From Mesaphorura yosii (taxonomy: Eukaryota; Arthropoda; Collembola; Poduromorpha; Tullbergiidae), in contig WIXG01000037.1 in assembly GCA_009869945.1 (NCBI GenBank), positions 1-64,000 on the forward strand: a DNA stretch of 64,000 nt. Direction: 5' to 3'. Shown here piece after piece: positions 45,131-58,052 of the stretch. Both the position numbers and the translations under genes were made by a program. The notes under the pieces are model-generated. The model saw only the letters and a program-made list of their open reading frames with translations, had not been told where the DNA came from and did not search any database. Numbering within the stretch: the first letter of the stretch is position 1; each line of letters begins with the position of its first letter.

Positions 45131-45493
45131 ATGGATAATTTGGAAATCATGGTCTCTCACCGGCTGAAGGAGGTCCGAAACTCTTTAGGCCATCCGCTCC
45201 AAGAACATTCAGAATTCCCGAATCTAAATTCTAACAGGAGTTAGCTAATGACACCAGGAAATTACATCACTCATCACGATATATTTTAGAAGGAGCTGTA
45301 CTTTCGGTCTGTGAATTTCAAGCGAACTTATGCGCGCCGTGAGCTCTCGGCAAAAGATGAGACAGCTTTGAACGGAGTCCGCTCAAGCAACAAAGAATTT
45401 GATCAGCTAACCAACAAACTTTATGGCAATATTCAAGATCATTGTTATAAGTTACTTGATCCTCATTTCTCCGAGATAGCAGATAAGTTCTAA
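45131..45493 (+). CDS. Small candidate gene next to ABCB10, possibly two exons
   Basis: Frame A: ATG at 45131 opens 37 codons (starts MDNLEIMVSHRLKEVRNSLG) to a TAG at 45242-45244. Frame B: after an acceptor-like ATATTTTAG at 45281-45289, the same frame is open from 45290 for 67 codons to a TAA at 45491-45493, with hydrophilic, helix-prone content (ELSAKDETALNGV, KEFDQLTNKLYGNIQDH). The two blocks look like exons around a roughly 50-base intron, in keeping with the short introns of ABCB10 next door. The join is not clean: the nearest GT donor (45240) gives the wrong phase, and in-phase GT sites lie further back. An ATTAAA at 45603-45608 could be its polyadenylation signal. Protein family not recognised. 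Confidence 0.3.
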
Positions 45494-48400
45494 ATGAATT
45501 GAGACCCTTGTCGGGATGCGTGCTACATGAATGATTTAACGAAAGATGGTGTTTTTAGCCAGGCTGGTTTAGTCCCTATGTTTTACAAATTGGTACAAGA
45601 TAATTAAAGTAGTGCATCATTTCAAAGGTGTTTGATGAACTTGGATCTAGACTGAAAGACTATTCTATTGCATCGCATTCAACACTAATAATTCTGATAA
45701 GATGTGGCGCGGTGCGTGAGTCAACATGTGACGTGAGGACGGCAATTGAATTGATTTTTCCGTCCCCCGCTTGCCTTTTCTGTTTCTCATTCTCTCGCAC
45801 TTCTCTCTTGGGAATCATTTCGAAATGATTCTCGGATCCTCCGCCAGCAAAGAATCCACGATTCATTTCCTTGATAAAATTAAATAGTCACTTTTACAGC
45901 GGATATGCTTCTTGTGGTTGTGAGGTGCACTGTCGTCCATTTTCTTTCCTTACTTACACTGAAATAGTGGGGATTGAAGGATGCATTTGACTGCGACGAA
46001 AATCTCACGCTTCTTGCATTTCAGCTGATAAATTCGCTAAATATTGTCGGATTTTGAACCGAGAGTGATGAATTTTCTACGATTTTCAATGATAAAGATT
46101 CTTCCATTGGACAACTTTTTGTTTGCAATTCAATGCACAAGATTTTTTGCGACAAATTCGATGAATCTACATTTTGTTGTTTTTTTCACGAATAATTCAG
46201 GATTAAGACGGAGGAAAGACGGAAAAGTTTCGCCCGCATCTACAAATTTCCATGTCCTGCCTCTCAAGAACCCCATCCATATTATCATGCATTAGTAGAT
46301 TGTTGACGTTGAACTGCGGCTGTGCTAGTGTTGGATAGATAAAGATTAAAGTCGAAGCAGGAGAGAAAGTAAAATATAACGGAACTTGCAGGGAAATAAG
46401 AACAATGGTACTCTGGCAAGTGGTAAGAAGAGCGAGCGCTCTTGCTCGTCCGCATGAACTCACCTTTCTCTTCAGCTCGCCATTCTCGCCGCATTGGAAG
46501 TGAAAATTGTTTTAAACACACAATAATGTTCAGATGGAGAAAATAGAAAAGGAGAAAAGACTTATTTTATGTGAATACTGAAGTTTTCCCAAAACTTATG
46601 TTATTGCTTACTTCCTGCGGTAAAGTTTCCTTATTCCTTCGTCTCTGGCTTTGGTTTTGGCTTTGGCACTGACTCTAACTCGAGCTCCATGCGTCCATTG
46701 TCCTTTTTATTTTTGTCAAGAACATCGCATTCTGGGCTTAGCAAACATTGCTTCGCCCCGTAATAATATTATATTATTACAACCGCACCACAATAGTGCT
46801 ACATTTTGTCTCTGAGCGGCATCGTTTTGGTGCGTTTGGAAAGTCCACGTCCACAAGGAAGAAAGAAGAATGAGTTTCGACTCAATTCTACACCACGCCA
46901 GATTGCGATTGCTCTCCATGGTGAGACTATCGCTGTTGTCCTCGTCGTCGTCATTTCAGTCGCATTGGCTTCACTCAACCTTTCTGTTTCTATGTCCATT
47001 TTGGCGCTGTAAACCTCGCAAACTTCAATTTGAGCATTGGCATTACATAAATACGACGAATACTTCCTGGATTGCCTTTTCAAGAATATGTATTATGCGT
47101 ACTGTTCCACCAGGTACTACTTATTGATCTCTGTGGGATACAGTTAGTGTTCTTTGGAGAAAACTCTCGTACATTCTTTGTCAGTTACTTTATATTACAT
47201 TTTACAGGCTGTGCTTATGCCATGCCCTGGCTCTGTCTGCAGTTTAGTAGCAGCAAGGAAAGTTGATAAAATAGCGTCAAATGTGCATGAGAAGTTGCTT
47301 ATGCAAACACATCGACACTGCAGTGACAAGAGTTTTAGTATTCTAATGCGCAGTTGACTAAAGAAATCTCCAAACTCATGAACTTCAGTCCCTTTCACTC
47401 AAAATTAGTTTTCATTGCTTACTTTCTTTAGCAAAAATAAAGTTGCGTTTTATACCTTTGAATCTCAGAAGTTCTTCCACACACTGTAATTCATCAATAT
47501 TGGTATCAAACCGTCTTCAAAACTCAATTGCTCCATCCCCCCATGTGGCACAATTAGCTGTGTGTGGGTTGGATTTGGCCTGCCCTGCTGGCATGAGCAC
47601 CCGAAAATTGATTGTGCGCCGGAACTAAAGTGAATGTTTAGTCGTCTGCAATTTTTAGAAGAAAATGAAAAGAAGAATCTAAGTAAACACTATTTATTCT
47701 GCTTCCAATTTGAATCTGTCCCTCGGGATTTTTTCATTTCGTGTAATTTGGACAATATTGTACTGATATGCCCGAATCTAATAGAACCATATGTGGTTTG
47801 TATCAAGGTGGTTGGTAACTCATGTCCTCCATTTTCTCTACCAATTACGGTACTGCGTCTTGGCATTTCGAAATTTCATTTGCATTTTATGCAATATCGA
47901 ACCACGTCAAATATTTCCACTTTTTCGCAGTTTTCTCACTTAAATTCCGAGGGCTTGGTTCCTTTCATAACATCGCCTCGATAAGACTCTTGTCTTGTCT
48001 TTTTCTGCTTGCTGCGTGTAGTTGAGAACTGAAAATATTCGTAGGGAAGGAATTTAAAGTATGAACGATGCATGTAAAAGGAAATATTATGAATAATATT
48101 CCAAATGACATCTGCAGAAGAGCAAGAGCAACAAATAAGAGAAAAACTTGAAAAGGAAATGTAGAAAAATATAAAGCGTGAAGATGGAAAGTGCCCAGAC
48201 TTTAACCATAAAACTTTTCTCCTTTCTTCCTTCCAGTGAAGTCAAAATTGTTTCCCTCTCTTGCGCTTTTCCTTTTGTCTTTTGAACGACGGAGCAGGGT
48301 TAGAAACAAATAGAAAAATAGAAATACCAAGTAACAAATGGAGAAAGTAGGCGAGGAGGCATAAAATATGAATCAAAGCCGATTGTATAAAGCTTACTGT

Positions 48401-51400
48401 TTGAAATCTGAGCGGGTTGACTTGTTGAACGACAAGAAATCACAAACAACAGTCCAGAATTCCAAAATGTCCACAACGCAATTTTACAATCAATTCAAAG
48501 GCATGTTTTTAGCGCCTAGCAGGCTTCAAGAGCGAGAAAAATTATTTAGTAGTTTGACAAATTGCAGCGTTACGGCAATCTCGTAGCAAAACTCGTAGTG
48601 AAATCCTGTGACCAGACCTCTTTCTTATTAAATCAATAGCAGAATGGTTATCTTTCTTCATTTGGGGTTCATACGTTTCACTGTTATTGTATAGAACATT
48701 ACTGACCAAGCGAAGCCTGACTCCAACCACTTTGGTGAAAGGTAAGGGAAGACCCATAATAATCCACGTGCCTTGAAACGGAACTCAATTTGTCTTTTCT
48801 GTATTTATCTGTATGCATAATATAATATATGATTGACTCTTTGGTTCCTGGTAGCGTAGCGAAAGAGCTATCCTTTTCTTGTATGGCAAGTCTCACTTTT
48901 GTGAGCGTGGTAGTGATATTTGGCTTTTTACTGGAAGAATCCCGTTTCCAATTTATGTCATGACATGAACGGGAACGGGAGCGAGAAAGGAGGGCGAGGA
49001 TAGCGGCGGTAGAACATATTTAGTGTGTGTCTGCCTTGTCTCTGCCCCTGCTTTCAGCGCATGGAACTCATTCCGCCCGGGTTCAGTAGCATACACTCAG
49101 TCTTAACGCTTTCAACTTTGTCATTCGTCAACTTTCACTTTCCTCCTGCGAATACACGGCTTGTACTATATCTAAATGTGTACGTAACTCACATCGCATG
49201 TGTATCAGCACTTTCTTTTGTCTCTGCTGCCTTTCCTTTGCGTTTCAGTGATAGTCCGCTGTATATACTCTCTCCAGTGGTTTTGCCTACGGCGCAGCTC
49301 GTAGGCTGGTTCACTTGTTTACAGGTTTGACTGTTTGACATCATTCGCTCTTACGGAATCTGTGATAAATGGTCGACATTGCAACGTTTCGTTTGTCCAA
49401 CTGAATAGTAAAACGTCTCTTACGGAATTTTAATATCAGCGAAGATTTGCCGTGCGAGAAATTGAAACTTTACTTAATGCGATGTTGAGAGACAAGATTT
49501 GACAAAGTCGAAAATTGAAATTGTACCAGAAGTCATGCATAGCCAAGCTTGCAAGTATGTTGCAAATGTAAGGTGCAATGAAACGACAATTGCTGCTTTT
49601 TCCAACCCACTACATTACGACACCGACACGAAGTCGATTCTTTATTGCTTGCCGTACAAGGAAAAGCTGTGATCGTTCAGAAGGAAAGTGGAAAATGGAA
49701 TTTATGGTGCAGGTGAGAGAGAAATGGCTTCCTCGTTCCTCCTACACCGGCAGTGCGCAGTGTGCTGAGTAGTTGAGTTCATCCGGTTAGGCAAGTGATG
49801 ACTTTCTCCTTGATTTTCCTTCCGCGATGTATTTTTACGGTCGGTTGCCCCGTGTAAAATATTGTTGACAAAATAACCATAACATGAGCAGAAGATCATA
49901 CACTTTCGACGAACTGCACGAGACTTGTGAGGCACAAATGATATTTTTTCGCTGCTGGACGGATTCTCCACACTTAGCTTGTAATGCTAAATTCAACTCG
50001 AAGTCAGAAACTATTTGGGTGTTGTCAGAATGACGCCTCCTCAGATGAATGGTGATCGCGTCGCAGTCGCATTGTTCTGTCTCCTCTTATTTATTGTGGG
50101 AAATTATTAATTAAGCTATAATGCCGTGATTAATCATCTCATCTCTCTGGTGGCTCCTTCACATCTAGGAATAGAAAATGCGAAATTAGTCTGTTTTAGA
50201 GTGCATGCATTTCGGATTGGTCACTATGTATTATGCATGTGCAGCACAGTTGTCTGCTGCGTTCGAGGATTTAGAAACTGAAACCCGAACCCTATGCTCC
50301 ATGCACGGAGATCGAGAGCAGACAGTCAACTAACAGACTTGAAATAAACTCGTACGACAAAAATGATGGAAGGGGAGAAGCTAATAAAAGAATATAAAAT
50401 GTGACACAACTTGATGTGGCCCTGGCAAAATGGTGCAATCATTTTACGTTATTACTCGAACAGGCCATTGTAGATTACATTACATTTTATTACAAGTAAA
50501 TACAATATTTATATCTCGGAAATCTCCAAACCCCGCGTTCAACCAGTGCAGAGTGCGTTCCACAATCAATGTGCAAGATTCTGTTCCTCCCTCATTCTTT
50601 GCAACAGGGCCGAGAGTCGGAGAGTCGAGACGACCATTGTACGGGGACAAGCACAAAAGTAGGAATCAAAACACGACTTTTGATGCGGGGCTTCCTTTTT
50701 ATGATCATTTTCATTTATGTGCAGTTTTGACTTGACGGCACTGCGATTCTGTGATGTGATGTAACCGAATACGACAAAAGGTTCGACAGTGTTTTTTCCT
50801 GCCGATTTTTGTCACTCTGTATTTTACCCGTTGTCTTTTACTTTCTCACACTCGACGGCCACAAACTACGGGTTACTTCGTTTGTAGCCAGTAGTTGTCT
50901 TTTCATGGTACTGCTTTCTGACGCCTTTTCTTTCAACTTGACACAACGTAAAAAGGCTGCAATAATGTACCAAAGTTTATGAATAGTTTTTAAATGCGAC
51001 GAATAAAAATATTTAATGTCTGTAATTCACAGCATTAGTACAGTATTCTCATTCTCAATAACATTTAGCATTTGCCATTTTCTCACGGAAAGAAATCATC
51101 TCTTTCCGCACCACGTGTAGAGTGCGTGCATTCATAAGCTGTCTAGTTGGCTCAAGTTCTAATCCAAGTATTTAAAATCTATCATTACCAGAATCCTTGA
51201 AACTCGCCTCGCAAAAAGCACCTGTTGACGTTAGCGAAAATGCCAATAATTTTAGGACAATAAATTATTGCTATGTGCTCGGAATCCACAAACGAGGTCA
51301 CCAAGTATGGAGTAAAGTCAAATTCAAAGCTGTTGACCTGTTAATTTATTAAGAATTAACACTTTGCCGTTTTCGCCCTTGGTTTGAATTTGGAAGCATT

Positions 51401-54400
51401 TGTTTTGCAAATATATTTGACATTTATTTACGCCAGCATGCGCAGACTGCGGACTTCGCATTGCATAAATTCTTCAGCAGTGTCATGCGTGGACAAGCGA
51501 TAACGCGAACTTTTTCGAAGAAGCTACCTGGTTATTCCTAGTAAACGTATACTCTAACCCTAACTGGCTCCGCTTGTAATATTCGAGGTCTTCGTTGTCA
51601 GAGCGCCCCATTGCAATTTTTTTAATGGCGAAACTACTTTAAAAGTCAGATTAAGATCTGAGTTTTCTGAAGAAAAAAATTGAGACAGAAATTGAACATA
51701 AATAGTAAACCGAAACCTTTGACGCACTTCAGTACGCGGAATTTGATGATATTTTTGCCTTTTGTCTTACTATCAGTTTTATATTATTTCAGCTTCCAAT
51801 GCACCAAGCTCGAAATGCAGAGAATTCCGAGTCCAATTCGAAGTGTACAACGTACAGTCGTTCTTTGCAATTAACATAAGCCCACTGAGTCTTTCTTCTC
51901 CATACCAAGCTTAATTCTAAAGGCGTGATCTGCGTTACAGATCGGTGCAGCCATAATTGTTGAGGTTGCGTGTCTCAAAACTTTCAAATTATTCATAATG
52001 ATATTCTACGCTCCAGCACCATGTGCTTTGATATGTGCCATTGTGCTGTGCATTTAGTAGAGCACGGTGTTTCTCTTTATTCACTTGGCATGGCATGGCA
52101 TGACAGCGACACGAAACACCTGCTTTTTCACGAAACACGAATGTGTACTTTGTAAAGTGCTGCTGAAATCCGTGAAACCATGAGTTTCATGTTCCGTCCG
52201 CCTCGTATCAACGGATCTCGTGCTTCGGGTTGGAATGATTTGTCTGGAGAAGGTTCAGAAGTGTGCGGTACGACACAAAATACTGAGGATGAAATTAAAA
52301 TAATACATAAAGGTTAAATACACATTTTAATAGAATAACGAAACTCTAATGTTTTTGCTATTGGTACAAATAACAAAGAAAATTAAAGTATTGACAAAAA
52401 ATTGAGAATCGGTTTGAGTACCTGAAAGACATTCTTGCTAAAATAATTATCTCGAAACAAATCAGACGAGAGCCGAATACCGAACACGAGCAATAAAATG
52501 CTGAAACCTAAATCACTGGTTGAAGAATGTCTTCATGCCCAATTAAGAGATTATTACTTGGCATCGGCATAATTGGGAACACGAGATACTTGTTACATAT
52601 TATGCGTTAGCCGCTATACAAGCCAAGCGAGTGATTTGCTTTCTGCGCTTGCGTGTAGAAATTATCTCATCATTAAATTAGATTCTCGGAATGGATGGCG
52701 AAAACTTCAAATTAAGTTATTAGAGAGATGCAACAAAGCAAAATTGCAAAAGATCGTAGTTTAGAAAATACCCCGAGACGGATGCAGATATACTACCGAA
52801 CTTTTACACGTATCATCGCATTGCATTGTGAAAGAAAACTATTTTCATTGGAGTCTTGGCGCTACATGTGAACAATTCTACGATCTACGATTCGTGATCG
52901 TACTTTCAATGTGTCACTTAATTTTAGTGCTCAAGATCGGAATTTGACTTCGACCTTCATGCGCTATTAGTATCATGGTTGAAGATCTTGTAAATATCTC
53001 GTGACGATTTCCATAAGGTTGAAGGCAATCGGCCCAAGAAGAAGTCATTCCCACACTTTCAGTTAGCTCGTCACATGTTAGAGGACGATCGTCGTAAGCA
53101 ATAAAAATACATGGGCGTCCTCGTACACCAAATTAGATTAAATGTTGTAACATTGTAGCAATATTTATTGCCAACGTGAAACAAGCAAAGAAGTGATAAT
53201 TATACGCACATTTCATACTCTCACAAGCACAAACACGCGTCGCGGAACGCGTGAATAATTTCTGTGCCTCGTGAACTTTGGAAAGTGCAGAGCATTCATT
53301 TCGTTCCTCGCATCTCGGCGAGTGTTTTTAATGTGAAGGTACGAGCATAACATAAAACTCGGGGCTTTTTACTAATTTACTTTGGCTTCCAGCCCAATTT
53401 CTGGCATCCGCACAAGAAGTCGCTCGGAACAGATTACAGACTAGTTACTTTGCCTGGATTTTAATAGGAAATAAGCTGTCGCTCTCTGAACACTAAAGCA
53501 CGCAGACGTAGACTGGCCGCAGTCGCAGTGACACAAAATGGGAAATCCCTTCATGCTCACACGCCAAGGTTCCAGCGAGCGAAGGTTATAAATCCGTGTA
53601 AATGGATTTATTTCAAGATTAGTTGAGAGACGACGAACATTTCACTTGACTTATCCCCTCCTTATTAAAATCTCACAGAACTTGTTCATTTCACAGAACG
53701 AAAGAGTGAAATGCGAAATATTCCTCGCGGTATTTAGCATTTAGCGGACTCCTTCATTGCCAGTTCGTATTTTCCGCCTCTTTTGATGTTTTTCATGCAA
53801 ATTGAAAACAGCGCAACAGTAGCATCATCATAATTACGCGATACGCCACGCGAGAAGAGAGCCGCGCTGCACTGTACCACGGTGTGATTTACAAGCGGAA
53901 TTCCTTCGGTGCAGTGGAAAAGTCAGAAGGATTAATGTTTACATCAATGTCCCGGCTCAGTCAGCCCGTCGAGCGCAAAGCACAAATCCAAAGCCAAGCC
54001 AGAGCAGAGATGAGTGGAGGAATTTATTTGGTGAAGTTGAAAATTATGCTTTTAGGATTGGAATTTGACAAACTCATTCCTTGTAATGGAAGGCATTCTT
54101 TATTCTGTCCGTGTGCATGTTCGTCTCGAGTCTGACGTAATGCGAAGCACGGACGGAGGATGGAGAGCGTGTGTATAAAAATAAAATATGTATGTAAGTT
54201 ATTTAATAGAACATGACTTTTACGTTTTCGTTCACTTTAGCCTCTCCTGCCTTGCCTTGCCACATTGCAAGTACCAAACAATGCAATGTTTGCAACTGCA
54301 ACATCCTCAATTGTACTTCAATTTAATTCACTTCAAGATAATTTCTCACGAACTTAGATGCAGTCTCATCTCGTCTCATTAGCTACCGCTCAAGACGCAC

Positions 54401-57400
54401 TCTTATTACGTCAATGACCAATGCATTCTTCAAATGCACTTTGTTAATTGTTTGTCCGTAATTTTTAATTCTGTTACAGAATACTTAAATTTTGCACGGC
54501 AGACGGTAAGAGAAAGTGTGGAACCAAGCCTAAGCTCAGTGTATCAAATTCTCCGTGAAAGAAAGCCTCCGTTGTGCTTAGAAAGTGTTCAATAAAATAG
54601 TCAAGTGAAATCAAGTAAAAGCAGCAAACTACAAACAAACTATGCGTCTTTTGTGCTCCGCTCTCTGCTCGTATAAGAATTTAGCTTACTAGTATGCGGG
54701 GCCCTACGATTCCATATGCCACGCACATAACTTTATCTCTCTCGCGGAAAACTCTTTCAGTCGAGCTTTCTGCTTTTTGTGTTGTCTGCAGTCCGCCCAA
54801 CACAAGGTTAATATTGCTTGAAAACCTTTTGAACGACTTTCTAGACACGGCACGGGAAGCCTGAGCTGGCGAGGAGCACAAGAGCCAAGCCAAACCATGC
54901 ACTCAGACTACGCTGTTAGCCTGTTCTTTCTCGGCTTGCTCTCCGGCTGAGCGCATTCAGTTGACGACGACGTCAGTTTGAGGGAAGACTCAACTGAGTT
55001 CAGGTTCCTCTTCAGAGCAGAGCACAGCTGCTCGAGAGCAGAATTCTATGAATGGAGCATTTCTGTTGGCGTGGTGTGAAGTGAGAAATAAAATTACGTA
55101 ACGCATCCGTACGGACGGAGCTCCTGCATTGTGCACTGCAAGTTGTACACAGAATACAGACTGACTGGCCAGTTGTGAACAGTGAATTTGTCTGCTAATC
55201 AACCGCAAGAAACAAAAGGTATTCTCACATTCCCTCGTATCACGAGATTTTCACGTGCTGTGCGGTGAAAGTTGAGAACAGAACAGGTGATCGTGCCTGC
55301 AATGCATTGTGCAATGTTCGAGTGACTCTCTTGACCTTCTTAATTGATTCGTGTAAACGTTTATCTTACTTTACTTTTATCCCGGTGTGTTGGAGTTGTT
55401 GCGATAAGCGGTGTAGCCGATTGATGTTTCATTTGAGATAATCGGAGAGAAAGCGGTTCAACTTGGCAAAACTGGTAGTGAAGGTGAGGTTGAGTGACTG
55501 GCAGCTAAATGATACTTAATTGAGAGACTTTCTCCTTCCTTGATCAACCTGCGTGGGACATCACTGGAGGGATCGCGTCAATTGTCAATTAGAGGAGGTG
55601 AGAAAACCTCTCCATTCATACTTTTCTTGCGGGCGCTCTTCTCAGACGGCAGTGTTCTCATTGTGCCCATTTTCATACATTAATATATGCCTTGCATTGA
55701 CACAAACTGAGTCGGCAACAGCCTTGGGAGCCTTTTTGGTTTCCTCCACACAAAATCAATCCTACTTACGCGATCCACCTACACGGATTTGCGAGGGCGG
55801 CGAAGAAAGTCCTGGAGCCGAGAGCAGGAAAAGAGAAAGGAAGTGTGTGAGCGTATAATAATAAGGCATGTCGTGCTAGTTCGTACTCAATTTACTGGAC
55901 GCGCTGGGAAAGTTACCAGAGAAAGCAAAGAGAAATAATATTAAAGTACACATGAACCAAGGTAGATGGATATTAATATTTTAAAAATTCGAAAGCGAAA
56001 GAGACTCCAACCACGCTCGTTGTATCATGCGTTCGTCGCGTGTGGCGTGCGAGAGAAAGCGTGCCATTAAATTACATAAAGACAAGGCTGGAAGCGAAGA
56101 AGTAGAAAACTCAAAGGCTCATTCAATTTTCTTTCATTTAAAACACATAAAGAATATTAACGTAGAATAATAACAGACCATATGTCCTCCACTTCGGGAC
56201 TGGATCGTCTATCTCGACCCTGCCGCCACTACGTCGCACAGTAAATTAGTCGTTTCACTTTTTACAAAAACAAAACCACTAAAAATACCACAAAGTCGAA
56301 TGGAAAGCTGAGAAGTTTGAGCTTTGGTATTAAGAAAGGAAATGAAGCAAGTTCAAGTTGTTCGCACAGAACTCCGGCTCGGGAGTCGAGATGAGGGCGA
56401 ATCGATTTTTCGCCTGAAATCTATGAGATAAAATAACGCCGTCGAAGTCGAGCCGAAGTTCGGGAGAAAGGAAAAGGATAAAAATGTCGCCTTTAGAAAA
56501 GAAAAGAAGAAGAGGCTATTAAACATCAGCTAATAGAGTTTTAGTCGTCCATAGACTCCTGACTAGATTATTGTGCTTTACTCCCGCGATCCACGTGATT
56601 TTTGCACTGTATTGCTGGTGCTACTTCGTGTGCTCTGCTGAGAATGTGTTAAGAAAGGAGAAATTAAACTGATACCATCTTTATAACGTGTACTTTATGT
56701 GCATTACGCAATTATGCGCCCATTCGTATGGAAGTTGGTTGGGTTTAGTTTGTCTGCTCTCCCTCTTGCTCACTTTCGTGTGCATGCTTTCACCACCAAC
56801 TCGCAATCGCCCGTGCAAATCAGCAGTTAAACTAAAGCGAACTTAGGCGTAAGCCAAATCAAAATCTCAAATGCACAATTTCACTTATGCAAAAGGGTGG
56901 CCAAGAAATCTCAGGCCTTACTTATATTTTGGTCAACCTGTAATCACACGTCAAGCCCCAGAAACATCAACGTGCGATTGCAGATTTGCAGAAGCGACCG
57001 AGGCCAAGTAAATATGCCAAGATTTCAATCTGGGATTTTTCTCCATTCCCTTGCCCGCCTGATCCTCGCTTGCGGACGAGTAACAAAGTTCCAGCATCTC
57101 AGATTCCGAGAGCCGTTCATCGGAGAAGAGCGGAGAGATAGAATATTATTTTTAGTACACCCAATTTGATTCCGTCTGAGGTTACTCGACTTGACGTGTA
57201 CTACTTTCGCGTATGTTAAGTATCTAACCTATTTTCCATCTTGACTTGTCATCATTTGAGCATCCCATCGTACCGTAGCAAGTTAATGCACCATGTACTC
57301 GAGAGCGTGTAATAGAAATCAGGGTACGGAGAGTACGAGCAAGAGCGAGACATATCAACATCATCATCTTTTACTACTGCGACATTTATTCGTGCACGTA

Positions 57401-58014
57401 GACACTTTGTGTCACCTAATCGCAAAACCATCTTCCTCTTCGCATAAAGTACACAAGCATAAGCTTCACAGTTTGCTTTGATTCTGGTGCCAGTTCAAAG
57501 CACACACGCAGTACGGCACGGCAAACTCGCTGGTGTTGAAGCGTACTGCTAAAATCTGGGATTTGGAATAATTAATCTCTCTAGTCTCGTTCCGTGCCTC
57601 GCTCGCTCTGCGGTCTCAAACGAGCAGAGAATGTCGTCAGAACACTTTGTAAATATGAAAAGTTAATGAATGGTCGCAGTTCAAATCAAATACTCAATAC
57701 TTCCATTGCAAGATTGAACAGAGAACAAATTGTAGGAGTCTGAGGCTATTTTTAACCCGGCAGAGGAGATACAGAATTGTATCAGAGATCTGGTGAGATT
57801 TCCTAGGCGTACGCCTTGCTGTAGACTAGATGAGCATCAATCCTTTGTAATGTGAAGCACCCATAAAAATCTATCCATCTATCTTTTGCCTGCCTGGCGC
57901 TTTGTTTGGAATCCTCTCAGTATTATTTATGTCTATGTCCTTCGTATTGAGCATTCGTCTCCTCGTTTTTCAGATCTTCTTGCACGTCACAGAACATTGA
58001 TTTTTGGGGGATAT

Positions 58015-58052
58015 ATCATCATCATCAACACTATTCAACGTCATCATCATCC
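58015..58052. repeat. ATC trinucleotide clusters
   Basis: Two short ATC runs (58015-58026 and about 58041-58051) separated by 14 bases. Confidence 0.65.

Noticed and set aside
45245-45289. Reading straight through the two blocks of the small ABCB10-side candidate
   Set aside because: In-frame TAG codons at 45242-45244 and 45287-45289 stop it, so splicing or two separate frames are required.
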